Positions 1 through 12,349 of a stretch of DNA of 64,000 bases are shown in pieces. The translations under genes were made by a program, and so were the position numbers. How positions within the stretch are numbered: position 1 is the stretch's first letter; every line of letters begins with the position of its first letter. The DNA lies in contig NW_020653200.1 of NCBI RefSeq assembly GCF_003589595.1, forward strand, positions 4,124,099-4,188,098. The letters are read 5' to 3'. This stretch comes from Hyposmocoma kahamanoa (Eukaryota; Arthropoda; Insecta; Lepidoptera; Cosmopterigidae). The notes beneath the pieces were generated by a model. It was not told where the DNA came from, ran no database searches, and saw only the letters and a list, made by a program, of their open reading frames with translations.

Positions 1-1639
1 AGCGCGCAACTTGATACCTAAGTGAAATATAGTATATATCACAATGGTGACTGATTTGGTTATGCAGATTGGACAACCTGGGTACAAGCGAGTTTGCGCC
101 TAACACAGTGCATATTGACGGAGGACAGAGAGGTGCGATGAGGTGATGGGGTAGTCTCGACTGGACACGGTAATTGAAAGGAGCTAGCAACTGAGGGCAA
201 TTTATGTGGTTACGCAGTACTTTAAAAAGAAATAAAAATCAAGCATTTGCATTATTTTTATAATATTATAATAATTATTTCTATTAAATCCATCTTATAC
301 CTGTTTTCTTAGAAGATTCGAAGTAGCGATTGCAGGTTATTGGAGTTTTCTGTGTCAAGGAATACAATTTTCATAAAACCTTTTACATAATTAATTGTAG
401 GATTATTCTCACAGCTATTCCGCTGGTGAGCTAGCTTTTCTTTAAATTCGTTCAGAAATTTTATTTGAGATGTTACTTGATCGAAGAATAGCTTCGTCTG
501 TCTTTGATCTATCTTGGTTACGTAAGAAAGTTTTTGCAGTTTCACGATTCTCGAAGTATACCTACTTTGATTTTACAATTTTTCTCTGGAAATTCAAAAA
601 CTTTTATATTTGTGAACTTGTGTGGCCGTGGAAAGTATTGAATGCACTTCATTAATTTTATTTCGATTTTCTAATGCGAAAGAACAAATTCTAGCCAAAA
701 AAAGATCACAAAGGTCCGTAATTGTGATAGATAGCAGCGGTGCACTGTCGGGTTGATTTTTGCAAAACTGGAATATGCACCATTACGCAATTCCCAAAAT
801 TGCGTAGATAAGACATACTTAAATATATTATCGCAAGTTATTTTTGGTATACGCGCTTTTTATTCTAACCAGAGACTGAAAAATTGGGTCCGTTCATATT
901 TTATGAAACAAAAGAACCACAGTGAGTGGCTCTCGCATTAGGAGCCATAAAGCTGAGAGAGCTTGAAATGCATTTTAGGATTAAGAAGTGCTAATAAGCT
1001 TTTACAAGATGAAGCTATTTGGACGCTTAGCTTTTGCGCAACGAATTATTACATTCATAATGGAACAAGATTCATAACGACGGAGATCATATTTATATAC
1101 ATGTAGTAAAACATTTGTGGCCCAATTTTGCGCACATAGAACAAATACTACAACAGTACTACTACAGGTACCTACATACGCACCCTTTGTGTAATGAATC
1201 CACATCTGGAAATTGACAACTTTTCAGGTCAGTTCTTTTATACTTAAATAGGAGAGTTCCAAATTGCACACATCACACTGTTAATGCAATAGTATATTAA
1301 CTCAAAAAGTGTATTTTTTCTGAATCGATGAAAAACGAATACTCACTTCCCATGAAAGATGATTAAAATTTATGTATAGATCCAAGATTATCTTTGTTTG
1401 AGGACTGTAAAAACTGTATGTGAGAACTAGCTCACGTAAAGTGTGTATCATTTTTAATTAAGTAGATATCTTTTAATTGTTCCTTACAATATTCTAACGA
1501 CGGTTTTATTGACGTGTTGAGAACCAAATTTCAGTTTCAGCAATGATTTAATTCTGAAATTCACATATTTAGTTACAACACTATAATTTGTTTCATATAT
1601 TTTGTATTATTTTTACGACTTTTACGAAAGCACTTTTTA
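1..1639. other. AT-rich DNA, no recognised gene
   Basis: I see only short open frames (under 80 codons) without codon bias, motifs or splice context. No repeat family named elsewhere in this annotation is recognisable here. Confidence 0.5.
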
Positions 1640-1879
1640 ATACCTCCAATGAACACTGCGCCTACTTTATATTTAGTCATTTTATGTTATTTTTGTAAAC
1701 AGCTATATTTATTTACTAATATTATGCTCCCCGAATTTTATGAAAAAAAAAGAAACAAAAACAAAATTGGAAAAAACAATGAACGAATTTTGTGTGAAAA
1801 AAATTAAAGGAACTGAAAACAAAATAAAAACAGAACAAAGGTCCAGAAATCAAGTAGGCGTAGTGGTCATTGGAGATAT
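1640..1879 (+). mobile_element. MITE, copy 1 (ATACCTCCAATGAAC ends)
   Basis: This 240-bp non-autonomous element starts with ATACCTCCAATGAACACTG and ends with the imperfect inverse, GTGGTCATTGGAGATAT. The interior is A/T-rich and shares long stretches with the copy at 3767-4013, in opposite orientation (for example a segment around CTCCCCGAATTTT). No coding capacity is visible. I cannot define a clean target duplication, so the superfamily is not assigned. Confidence 0.75.
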
Positions 1880-1899
1880 CGTTTTGACGATCTATTCTT

Positions 1900-1928
1900 A
1901 CATGTGATCGATTATTACGATCACATGT
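1900..1928. repeat. Short palindrome just right of MITE copy 1
   Basis: ACATGTGATCG and CGATCACATGT are perfect 11-bp inverted arms around a 7-base AT loop. It lies 20 bp beyond the MITE end and a T-run follows, but nothing shows it is a terminator. Confidence 0.6.
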
Positions 1929-2514
1929 GGGTTTTTTATTTCAAGGGTACGACGATATTATATGTGTCATTAACATGTTTGCCTCCATCACACCACAATC
2001 TTTGGTACAAATCCTTTATGCTAGACTCCCATTAGTTTGATTAGACCTTTGGCTACAATTCTGGTAAGTACCCAACTCCTCTCGCTATTAATCTGTAATT
2101 CTTCGTAAACAGTTTAAACAGTAACTATGTGGTTTGTGCCTAATCAATTGTCTTTCTAACTTATAAATCTTTCAGCAGTTTTCAGTAGCGATTTTCAAGC
2201 ATATCTTACTACAACCCAAAGTTGGTTATAGATACCTATGTTGGAAAAACTGATTATTTTATTTATAGTTATAATTTCTTATTACATAAAATATGTACGC
2301 AGGTGATTTTTGATGTCTGAATAACGTTACCAAATTCACTACTTGGAGTCGATTGTTACTTTAAAGTTTATTTTAAAAAGTTTACTAAGAACGAGGCTAA
2401 GTATAACTGCGGTTCTGGTTTCACAAGGTTTAATAAAACTATCAGATAGGTCCGGGACTCGACTGCTATCGACAAATCGATAGTACCGATGTCTGTCCCA
2501 CATAATCAAATTTT

Positions 2515-2608
2515 GTTATTGTCTATGTGTGTGTCCATGGCACCCGCGACACAGGGTGTTCCTAGTGCGGGGCTACGTTGAATGTGTGCGTTATTATTAT
2601 TATTATTA
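2515..2608 (+). repeat. SINE 3' fragment (family S1)
   Basis: The body contains CATGGCACCCGCGACACAGG and CTAGTGCGGGGCTA, then a (TTA)n tail. It matches the 3' half of the complete tRNA-headed copy at 42825-43048. The tRNA-like head is missing, so this copy is 5' truncated, as is usual for retroposed SINEs. Confidence 0.8.
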
Positions 2609-3766
2609 CAAAATTCGGTAGTCACTATATAGTATTATAAAAATTCCAATTTTTTGATTTTTTTATAACATTGCTATAATTAGTAAAAAAACGGTGTCGC
2701 ATAAACCTATTACAGATTTCTTTGTACACCGCTGCTTATCATATTGTTAGTAATAAACACAAGAGGGTAAGAAAATACTCCGCTCCCTCCGACCCAAACA
2801 ACAGAGTCGCATTCGCCACTTGCATGATTCGTTTTTTGTGGAAGTATGATGAAACTATTCTTTCTATGTTTCTGTCATAAATATTATACGGTATGTAAAT
2901 ATGTACGTTCATGTATGTACGGTAGGTATATTTAATACTAATTTTGCAATAGTAGATTAGTCTAGTTACCTATATTTTCTAGTAATTTTAGTGCGAAATA
3001 AATTAGCATTAGTTTATTTATTGTCAAACGATCAAAGATTAACTTTATAGTCAGGGAAGTACAATAATAATTATTATATAATAGTGTCCTTAATAAACTA
3101 CGTACTTGGATATCATATCGATTGTACCCAGAGGCTAAACAAATAATTGTTACACAATAGAAAGCTCAAATATTAAACATTAAGTAAAAAAATTAAAGAA
3201 GTGTTAGGAATGCAATGATTCAAAATCGAAACTAATATATTCTAAAACTAGAACACGAAGACAAGGCCACTACAGCTAACAATTAAATCTGTTTTTACAT
3301 TTTTTGATACCTATCATACACTTATATAAGAAGAAGAATATAATTAATTTGTTCATAAAGTTATTACTTCAAATAAGATCATTGTTTTGGGGACACCAGC
3401 CATTTACACTTAGTATTCAATGCACCTATCCAACGATACGAAACTACTTGCAGAATGCCCTGTATTGCTTTATACCTACTTTAATAAAAGACGGAAAATC
3501 GATGCTTGGTAATAATACGCAGCAGCTGTGAGCGTGTTGTACACAAAAAGTGCGTAGATATATTTTGCTGTGAATGCAACCCCGACGAGCACCGTGACCC
3601 CTCTTTGTAATAGGTATTTAGGGCCCGAATGCCGAGGGGTCGGACCGTGATACTACGAGGGTCCCACACTAAAGGGTGAGGGATAATGCTCACTATATGA
3701 ATTGTACTTGATCGACGAACTACCAAAAACACGACGATGGTCGATTTCCTTTCGAATCTTGTTTCA
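2609..3766. other. AT-rich spacer, no gene seen
   Basis: The spacer lies between the SINE fragment and the second MITE. A moderately GC-rich stretch at about 3575-3700 contains no recognisable coding frame. The 75-100 codon frames that overlap here on both strands show no domain. Confidence 0.45.
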
Positions 3767-4013
3767 ATACCTCCAATGAACACTACGCGAATTTTTAGGC
3801 CTGTTCCGTTTTTATTTTGTTTTTTGTTTCTGTATTTTTTTTTTTCACAAAATTTGTTTTTTGATTTTTTTTATTTAGTTTTTTGTTCCTTTTTTTTCAC
3901 AAAATTCGGGGAGTCTAATATTAGTAAATAAATATGGCTATTTACAAAAATAACAGACTATATCCAAAAAATAAATTAAAGTAATACCTTGGCATAGTGT
4001 TCATTGGAGGTAT
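3767..4013 (-). mobile_element. MITE, copy 2, inverted relative to copy 1
   Basis: This 247-bp element begins ATACCTCCAATGAACACTA and ends TAGTGTTCATTGGAGGTAT, so its ends are near-perfect 19-bp inverted repeats. The interior reversed matches copy 1 at 1640-1879. Poly-T and poly-A runs dominate the interior and no transposase is encoded. Confidence 0.8.
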
Positions 4014-4419
4014 CGTTTTGTTTACCTTCTTTGTCACAGTAAATACCTTGGTATTCGATAAACAAAGAAAATGTTCATCCAATGTAAGTAATAAAAAGCT
4101 TTACGAGTTTGCCGATGCCTTAGGTGATCAACGCCATTTTGTTTTTCTTGCAAAAGTGGACATCCAAAAATGTATTATTGAATGAAAACAACAAAATCTT
4201 CAAAACTATTTTCCTTTACGTGACCTTAAAATTTATGTGGGTATAGTTAGTACATTGATATCGTTGGGGTACAGACTGCTTTTGAGATTAGTGTATTAAA
4301 TTTTAGGGGCAATTCGATTTTTAACCCCTGACGCCAAACAGTGAGGAGTTATATATACATTTTAAGCCTTGTGTCTGATTGTGCGGAATATTCCCAGCTG
4401 CCAAACTACCTTCACCTTG

Positions 4420-4553
4420 GCTGATGATATCAAGGCAATAACTGGAAACCACTGGACACGGCTCGCAAGGGACCGGAAAGAATGGCGCAATTGAAAGGAG
4501 GCCTATACTCAGCAGTGGGTGCAAACAAGATGAAATGTTGATGATGATGTCTG
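4420..4553 (+). pseudogene. RTE-clade LINE, extreme C-terminus and tail
   Basis: The plus strand encodes ADDIKAITGNHWTRLARDRK, then a stop, then EAYTQQW. This is the conserved end of the ORF2 protein of RTE/BovB-type non-LTR retrotransposons (DDI...G..W...A.DR..W...EAY.QQW). A GATGATGATG tail follows immediately, typical of these 3' ends. Everything upstream (reverse transcriptase, endonuclease) is missing, so this is a dead 5'-truncated copy. Confidence 0.8.
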
Positions 4554-5214
4554 ATTGTGCCTGTGGGATCGTAGCTCCTAAGCCAACGGACTGATCTCAA
4601 ACCAGTTTTTATTTGGTTGAAGGTTGGTTAGCTTTGTTTAATGAATATACTCCACCGTTAAGATCATCAGCTCTTTTGCTAGAGTTGAGATATCAATCAT
4701 ACAATGTGTCTTGAAATTTTTTTTTACTTTAATCGCAGTGAGATATGGACACTCTCCTTGCTAAAGGTTCGTATTGTATTGTATCGTTTGTACCGCTGCC
4801 ATCCGTTAACCACGCGTTAAAACGCGGCTATCTGTATCTGTTTTAAATAGCAAAAGATGAGCACAAAATTCTGTTCTAAAAATGGGTTATGTTTTTTTAT
4901 GATACCTCAAAAAAATATTTTGTCACTTAACCGCAATTTAGCGGACGGCAGATCGGACGTCATTATTGTTAAGTACGTTAAGTACTAATAAGTCGTACGA
5001 TATTAATCGACTTTAAGAAGCTAATATTTTCCACTCTGTCATATGACGGTTATATACATGTTACCTATCGTAGGTATATAGTATCTTTTGTAAAATATTG
5101 ATATAGTCATTAAAAGTACGCGAATATATGAAAATACATTGGATTCAAAAATTTACCTAATTTTTTTTTATTATTTTTTTTTATTATTTTTTTATTATTA
5201 TTATTTTTATAATA
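4554..5214. other. AT-rich spacer with T/A microsatellite
   Basis: No gene is recognisable. Positions about 5160-5212 are a degenerate (TTA/TTTTTTTATTA)n run that directly precedes the family A repeat and may be its tail or insertion site. Confidence 0.5.
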
Positions 5215-5490
5215 TCATGTGACGGGACGAACAAGTCGTGCGTCTGATGGTAAGCTACACGCCTGTTCATAACAGTTGCAGTGCCACTCAGAGCTTCAAA
5301 CCGCAAAGATCTCAGAAAGAAAGAGCCCGTCACCCTGAGACATAAGTTGACAAGTCCCATGTAATTTCACCAAAACCCTTACCCTTCAAAACCGGAACAC
5401 AGTAATGCTAACATTACTGCTTGGCGGCAGAAATAGGTAAGTTGGCAAGTACTTCCCTGGACGAACTCTTTCACAAGGAGCTCTACTTCT
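5215..5490 (+). repeat. Interspersed repeat family A, copy 1
   Basis: Family A is defined here by an ordered set of blocks: GACGAACAAGTCGTGCGTCTG; CCCGTCACCCTGAGACATAA; a small palindrome around CAGTAATGCTAACATTACTG followed by CTTGGCGGCAGAAATAGGTA; and CTGGACGAACTCTTTCACAAGGAGCTC. The same blocks recur in part or whole at 15485, 15836, 22520, 28160, 47865, 62560 and 63785. I recognise the style as a common lepidopteran repeat but cannot assign its class. No coding frame is conserved. Confidence 0.75.
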
Positions 5491-5584
5491 TACTTGATAA
5501 TTAATGAATATAACAATACTAAAGACAACTACACTCCCACCTTGTCATAAACAACGCATTTTCACTTTGGTAAATTTCGATGTA

Positions 5585-6120
5585 CCTAAAATGTTCATTA
5601 TATCAGCCAGAAGACGTCCACTGCTGAAAATAGGCCTTCCTAAAAGATTACCAGACTAGCCGGTCGGACGCGACGTGCATCCATCAGTTACCCGCCGCCC
5701 TTACCAGGTCATCCGTCCATGTAGTAGGGCGCCGTCCCACTGAACGCCTTCCGGGTCGTAGTTTCCATTCAAGAACTTCTGCCCCAACGGCCGTCAGTTC
5801 TACGACCTATGTACACTGCCCACTGCCATTTCAACTTGCTAATCCTATACGCTATGTCGGTGACTTGCGTTCTTCTACGGATCTCCTTATTTCTGATTCG
5901 ATCACGTAGAAAAATGTCGAGCATTGCTCGCTCCACAGCTCGTTGAGTGACTTTGAACTTTTTTATGAGGCGTAGTAAGTGACCACGTCTCAGAGCCGTA
6001 GGTCATCTCTGGGAACAAGCACTGCTCGAAGACTTTTGTTTTCAAGGACTGCGATATTGTGGACTAGAAGACATCCCGAAGCATCCCGAAAGCTGCCCAA
6101 CTGAGTCGGACTCGACAATT
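5585..6120 (-). pseudogene. RTE-clade LINE, thumb and C-terminal part, degraded
   Basis: On the minus strand, pieces in different frames spell the post-palm region of RTE-type ORF2: KVFEQC..PEMTYGSETWS at the upstream end, then a LRDRIRN.EIRRRTQVTDIA segment, then KLKWQWA.YI.RRTDGRWG, and finally a region equivalent to the ...FSAVD end. Several frameshifts and stops interrupt it. The copy is 5' truncated and independent of the RTE ends at 4420 and 54423. No catalytic palm remains, so it cannot be active. Confidence 0.85.
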
Positions 6121-6679
6121 ACTACCTAAAATGTTATTTCTTAACAATAAAAATGAAACTAAATAAGATATAAAAAATCTGCTTTTAGGGGGTTATGATC
6201 TTGTTTCACTGATTCCAGAGATATTGATAACTGAATTTGGCTAAAAATGTCGATTACATTGTTTATGATAAGGTCGGCAATACAGCATACAGTGTTTTAA
6301 AAACCCCGATTTTGAAACCTGCCATTATTTAGACTCATACTTTGTACGAACAAATAAGTATTTCCAATTGTCAAGTGATAACCCTGACTAAAAAATAAAA
6401 ATCAATACGACGCAATCCACGGTTCTAGTTTATGATAAGTTTATGGTGTGTAGATGACAGCTAAAGCTGAGTAAAACTCCCATAATCCGCGGTATTACTG
6501 TGAATTATTGAAGTGAAAAAATTTAAATAACTTTGTAACGAATGAAGCTAGATTACCTTAAACTGTGTGTCATTTATGGTTTTATCGAACGACTAATCGG
6601 TTAGCTAATCATTTTCAAAAATTATAAATTGTTTTTTTTTTTCACGTTTAGCCAGACGAAAATTACGCAATTTTTAAAG

Positions 6680-6915
6680 CGACTTCAAAAAAAGTAGAAG
6701 GTTCTCAATTCAACTGAATGTATGTTTTTTTTGTATATATGTTACTCGATGAGTTGTGAACCGAATTTGCGGATTCTTTTTTGTTGGAAAGAGAGTACCT
6801 CACTATAGTGCTCCCATTTAAATTTGAAGAAAATATTCCACCTCCAAGGGTGGCAACCTAGAAGATTAATGACTTTTGAGGTCGGTTTTTCAGTACCCTG
6901 TACCGAAGTTATCAA
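6680..6915 (+). repeat. Interspersed repeat family B, copy 1
   Basis: Family B is defined by CGACTTCAAAAAAAG...GGTTCTCAATTC near the start, TATGTTAC.CGAT and GAACCGATTTTCATGATTC in the middle, CCACCTC.AAGGGTGGC, and TTTTGAGGTCGGTTTTT followed by CTGTACTGAGAT at the end. Copies occur at 7840, 12350 (reverse), 16555, 29808 and 29899. It is a familiar abundant lepidopteran repeat with no coding capacity visible. Confidence 0.8.
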
Positions 6916-7839
6916 AAAATAAACTCTGAAACATTGTGTAACAAGTCAATGCTCTGAAACTACTTATTTGTTTCACCGGTGTTTTACTGTCGTATTTGTA
7001 TTAAGCTACAGAAATCTGAGAGAAGAATTTGGCGTGTCATGAAATTAGCGTTTACAAAACAATGAGCAACACATAGATGGCATTTCGTATAGCTACCATT
7101 TATCTACAAGAATCATTGACATGTTTCATACATTTTCATAGCAATCATGAATTAAATAAAAGTACGTGTTGTCATTTATCGCGCATAATTTTTATTCTCA
7201 ATTCTTCTTAAGATTATATATTATATAATATTATAGCAGGTATAAAAGAAAACTTATGCCCGCACTGACTGTATTACAACGGAAAATAGATGGAAATAGA
7301 ATAGCATGAATAACACAAAGCAAAATCACGATAACATGCTTCCTTTATTGTATAGCATGATCCTGATTGCTTTATTTCATATCACGATGTATGGAATTGC
7401 ACAAATTGTTAAGAAATATAATAAAACCATTGTGGTTAACGGCTTAAAATGGAACCTTTTCGATACCTACGTATACTATTATTACTTTCGAGGGAAGGCC
7501 TGTGGCGTCTTTTCAAACCCTATTCTATGAAAAATTAATCTCAACACACCAAACTGACGACAGGCTCCAAAATAAGCAAATAAATACCAAGACTTGGTTT
7601 GCTGAAATTGCCATTCGCTTTAAAATCTTAAAATCGTGTTTATGTAATAGTTAAATAATATATCACTATACTAAACAGTGGGTAATGGTCACTTTTTTAT
7701 TATTAACTTTTCTTTCTGTCGTTGGCAATCACCAGAGCCGAGCTAATGTGTAAAATAAAACACACAATTTCTGCTCTGGTCTGGTCTGGTCTTTTTTGTT
7801 TTTTATCGCAATTCACCTAAAGCTGACAACTATTTTTAA
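6916..7839. other. AT-rich spacer, no gene seen
   Basis: A 74-codon frame at 7306-7530 (plus) starts with ATG and has a hydrophobic central stretch, but I see no homology, splice context or codon signal, so I do not call it a gene. Confidence 0.4.
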
Positions 7840-8065
7840 CCGACTTCAAAAAAAGGACCAGTTTCGAATTCGACTGTTGTTTTGTATGTTTGTTACGCGA
7901 TAATTACTATGATGATTTTGATGATTCCTTTTTCGTTGAAAATAGGGTACTTCAGTAGTTGTCTCATTTAAATTTGAAGAAAATATTTTACCTCTAGGGG
8001 TGGCAAACTAGGGGAAGAATGCCTTTTGAGGTCGGTTTTTTTAGTAATCTGTATTGAGATTATTC
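7840..8065 (+). repeat. Repeat family B, copy 2
   Basis: It starts with AACCGACTTCAAAAAAAGGA, has CCACCTC-equivalent and GGGTGGCAAACTAGG blocks, and ends with TTTTGAGGTCGGTTTTTTTAG and a CTGTA.TGAGAT block. It is shorter than the copies at 16555 and 29899, which carry an extra middle section. Confidence 0.8.
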
Positions 8066-9810
8066 GGTAAATAATACAAAAGCATTCACATAAGTGGAAC
8101 ACAGTTTTTTTTAATTTAGCCCAAACTGGGTTATGAATGCAAGGTTACTTTAAAAGTAACTAGCTTAGGAACCAATATTAACTGCCTGAGTATTTATTCT
8201 AACACACAAGTACCTTTTCGCCGGTTTTTTAAGTTATTTACCTACAGTTATGATATTATTGCTTGCGTATGTCCACGTAGACTTCTTGTACTCTCTCGGT
8301 TCCATAAATTATCTCTCGCAGAGCTTACCGGCTTTTTGACTGTATCAATTTCCTTTGCAAATAAGCGTTGTTTAGATCTTGTGCTATTTCGTGTATTTCT
8401 GTAAAACGCACATCTTCGACCAGATTTTATGTTATGACTACAAGCCCAAGTTACGAAGGTCAAACATAATATTTTAAGACCTATTTATTTGCTGCCCTTT
8501 AATCTACTAAACGACTGTTTACTTTAAGACCGTAATTAACGCTACATTGTTTTCCTCTCAGAAATTTAATTTTGTCCGCATTTGCACCATGAATGTAAAT
8601 CTCTGCGAATCGTTGGTAATTTATAAATTGTTTTGATCTGTCAATTTCTCAAATTCGTGCTTTACACTCGTACATTTGAATTTTTGCAGCAAAAATTGTG
8701 AACCGGCGTTAGCAATTGTTCAATGAAACAATAAGCGAAGATAGCATGAAGTGATAATTTATTCAACATTGTACCGAGCACGTGTCTAGACTGTCCGTGT
8801 TGGGTGGCATTTACAGGAAACATTGTTGCAACCAGCTACTACAAAGTTTTATAACATCCTTTTAAAATGCAAAAGGCGACCCTACTTCACTTTCACGGCA
8901 ATATTCTCCAAAGAAAACAGGCGGCGATTTTAATAGTTGTAAATACTAAAAGCCTTTTAGTCAAATAACATAATTGCATAAAAATATGCTGAACTCAATA
9001 AAAAACCTTTCTTCGATCCACATTCCTCCGACATCTTTTCCAAAGAGTATCCCAATAAAACAAAATATGTATACCTAAGTTGTTTAGCGCACATTTCCGG
9101 TCTCTATTCAATTCCCTTACATATTCTGACCTCAGAATATTTTTATTACGAGCAATCTGTAGCTGTGATTGGATTCATCCCAGGCAGGGAACTCGATTTA
9201 TTTTCCAGTTGGAAATATTTTGGCTTCCTACACCCTATTCTTCATGTACGCCTTCTACAGACAACAAGAGAAGGAAGGAGGTCAATTCATTGAAATGAAT
9301 TATTACGTTACTATGTAAATATGTCGGCCGGAACTTAACGGCCAATTTGAATACAGTTTTCGCCCACAACCTGGAATTTATGATCCAGACCGGTGGCTCT
9401 GCAGTTAGATGATCGCGATAAGTAGGCGGCGGAGGGCTAAGTCGTAAAGAGAACTTTGTTTTTCTATAGTCGTTTGAGTTGTTTATACAGGTTCCGTATT
9501 GGCAAACTTCTACTTCAATATATGATCGTTAAGTAAGTCATTACGTCTAATTGTTATTCTCCGAGATTTGTCTTTCTACAATGAACTACCAGGTGTAGCT
9601 TGTGTATAGGATATACAACAACTTTTTGATACAACGTAGCTATTTGAAACTTTAGGGAAAGTTCCGGAAGAACGCACAGCAGAAGGATCACTTGCAGGTG
9701 TTAATTGTAAACAAACAATTCGCGTGCAGGCGTAAGTCGCAAAGCCTTTACAAAAAACAACTTATGGAAATTTCACGACAAACAAATTGTTAGAAACAAT
9801 AAATACAAAC
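8066..9810. other. Unassigned DNA left of the candidate first exon
   Basis: No recognisable gene or repeat. If the minus-strand exon at 9811-10105 is real, this would be the start of its first intron, reading leftwards. Confidence 0.4.
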
Positions 9811-10105
9811 CTTCCCGGCCAGCGCGATGGTCTCCACACACGCCAAACGTCTCTCAGCATTGCGCACTAAAGAGTTAGTAATGATCGGAATAAACTTTGA
9901 GCGTGCACATGGCAAGGTCTGTAAGTAACGAACGAACAGTGAACAATACGTAGCAGTTGCGCGAGGGCCGCGGTCGTGACTGAGGCTCGTACCAAAGCGA
10001 ATATCGTCGGCAGGGTGGCTCTAGACTGCCCTCGTCCCGCGCCGCACCGCTCCTCTTTCGCCGAGTGGCCGCCCTCTGCCGGCGTCTCGTTTGCTGACTC
10101 CCGAT
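9811..10105 (-). promoter_or_regulatory. Candidate promoter and first exon of a host gene
   Basis: This roughly 300-bp block is strikingly GC- and CpG-rich inside AT-rich DNA (clusters such as GAGGGCCGCGGTCGTGAC at about 9962 and CCCGCGCCGCACCGCTCC at about 10037). On the minus strand it runs into GGCCGGGAAG followed by GTTTGTAT, a plausible 5' splice site with the last exon base at 9811. An ATG at 9860 opens a frame of 16 codons plus two bases (MLRDVWRVWRPSRWPG) up to that donor; an earlier ATG closes quickly. No repeat family is visible. It could also be a non-coding first exon, or a GC-rich transposon fragment. I cannot identify the downstream exons. Confidence 0.4.
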
Positions 10106-11049
10106 TTCAGCTTACGTTTAGATCAGCAACACCAAAGACTAAACTTTAAAACTTTGAAATATAACAGTTATTCCCTCAGTTTCTGTTGCTTCAACAATAA
10201 ATTTAATACCGTACACATAATTATAAGTCAAATCATATATATTATGACAAAGTTGCCTTCTTAAATTGATAAGTAGCCACGGTTGATTCAGCCAAAATTT
10301 TTTGGGAAATACTTTTTATTTTACATTTCAGCACACAGACCAAAAACCATTGTATTACAAGTTAGGTTTTCGATTGAAATCTACGCACATTGGTATCAAA
10401 GAGTTCGAAATATTTTGGAGTATGAATTACGATTGCACTCAGCAATAATCAAGCTATTCATGATTATTTTTAGACCTTATTCGGTCGAGTGTTAAAGAAT
10501 CCTGTCTCTTTGTTCTTATGAGTTAGAAACACAAATAATCTTCATTAAAAAAGCTTTTAATTTTATTGATTGTCCAAATTACGAAATGTAAGGGTGAGAA
10601 GGAAAGACTTCACCACAGACACCGTCGCGAACGCCGATGGTTACAGTCTAATGTACGCGCGATTTATTATTCGAGTTTATACATGTGTTACGTTACGTTA
10701 TGTTCCGTGAACGCCAAAATGGATTTCAATTGGGAATAGTACTACGTGTTGAGCCGTGTATACATCGACGTGGTGTGAGCTCTACGCATCTCAAAGCCTA
10801 CGAGGTGGTGAGCATTTCCGAATTCAATGCTTGGTGAATCCAAGGGTTCGTAATACGATACGGGGCGAAATTAACGGCCGTATTTATTTTAACGAAGCCC
10901 AAAACTGTGACAAGTTATAAGCAAACACAACTTGCAAGTGCATTTGGCGCTGTAAGCATTGGCAGTGCAGTGCTAGTAGGACTGGTTAGGAACTATATTA
11001 TTAACATGAGGAGAACATAATCGACTGTACTTTCAGCAATTTAACGTAT
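10106..11049. other. No gene seen
   Basis: Mixed-composition DNA upstream (minus-strand sense) of the candidate first exon. The 70-codon frame at 10283-10495 shows no motif. Confidence 0.4.
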
Positions 11050-11222
11050 TAGACAACATCACATACGTTGCTCTGATCCCAAAGTAGCTAAAGCACTTGT
11101 ATTATGGAAACCGGAATCAACGACGGTACCACAAACACCCAGACCCGAGGCAGTATAGAAAAGTGAGTTTTCTACACTGACCCGGCCGGGGATCGAATCC
11201 GGGACCTCAGAGATGGCGATAT
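11050..11222 (-). repeat. tRNA-derived SINE fragment, family S2
   Basis: Read on the minus strand, the piece begins GCCATCTCTGAGGTCCCGG and continues with GGATTCGATCCCCGGCC, a good RNA polymerase III B-box region. A SINE-like body with TTTTCTATACTGCCTCGGG follows. The A-box half of the tRNA-like head is missing or diverged. Confidence 0.6.
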
Positions 11223-12349
11223 TATTATTACAATTATTAAAGTGTTGCTGACTAGGTATATGAATTGAGGTTTATTTTTTTTATTTATTTATTTATACTC
11301 AGGTTACAAAGACCCCTAAATACACACCTATTTACATAATAAAATAGTTTTACAAATTTTGTATAATTTTTGAAGTGGTTTTTTGTTGTATTAAATATTT
11401 TTGTTGTAATTATGTAAAGTATTATAGTACATAAATCAAATAAAAAATTTTACATAAGTATGCCTGAATACAATAAAGTAACATTTAAATTTAATGTGAC
11501 ATTTTCTTCCTATATTGACAAAACTTATGTATTACGACGGTGTTACGTCCTTGAGAGTATGAAGAAAAATTGCATATCAGCTTATTATTAACAAGTAGAA
11601 AGACTTTGGCAGGATATTTAGAATAATTATTACTCGGTGGTTACAAAGGCAAAAAAAGGTAACCTACCCATGACCGAGTTGCTGTCACAACTCAGGTGTA
11701 AAACCGCTACCTAGGCGCGATGTCAACCGAATTCTGGATGTTTTTGCGATAACATCCAACGTAACGTTAGTACGTCCGTATTCACTCATGTATTATATTA
11801 TCTATTATAAAGCTAACTCTCTTAAAATAGATATTGATTTTTATGATGAGTTCATAATTTCCTCTAATTATTTATTAATTTATTTTATAATACATTTTGT
11901 AATTTTAATATCACCCGAAACAAACTAAAAGTGGAGTCTTTCGCGATTCTCGTATATTGTTTACACCTTTAAGAGAAGAGAGGAGATTTTGAAGACCACG
12001 TACATAAATTACCCAACTTCGGCGTCCACCCATTTTGAACTAATAACTACTCAAGTTACGTATACTAGAATAAAAAAGTGCAGTGTAGTGCTTTGTAGTA
12101 CAATACAATGTATTTCGAATACCCTTTATTGCACGCAAGAACAAAACACAGCGACAAACGACAAAAACAGAGCAAGCGGCTTTAGTGCTGCTGGACAGTA
12201 ATTTGTTGACTTTGTGTCAGTTATGAACTTAAAAATAATATTAGGCTAAGGGTCCAATAAATCCTTATCTTTACGAACCTAATGTGAATATTATGCTTCT
12301 ATAAAAGAAAATGGAAAATAATAAAAAATAGATTCAGGAACATATTATA
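11223..12349. other. AT-rich DNA, no gene seen
   Basis: Simple T/A-rich tracts surround about 11275. A 70-codon plus-strand frame at 11989-12201 lacks any recognisable domain. Confidence 0.4.

Noticed and set aside
60..200. RTE LINE C-terminus at the left edge
   Set aside because: GACTGGACACGGTAATTGAAAG looks like the W-T-R...DR segment, but no frame gives the conserved order of residues, and the match is too short.
3481..3783. 100-codon minus-strand frame
   Set aside because: No motif is found and it overlaps the MITE end. There is no codon bias distinguishing it from its surroundings.
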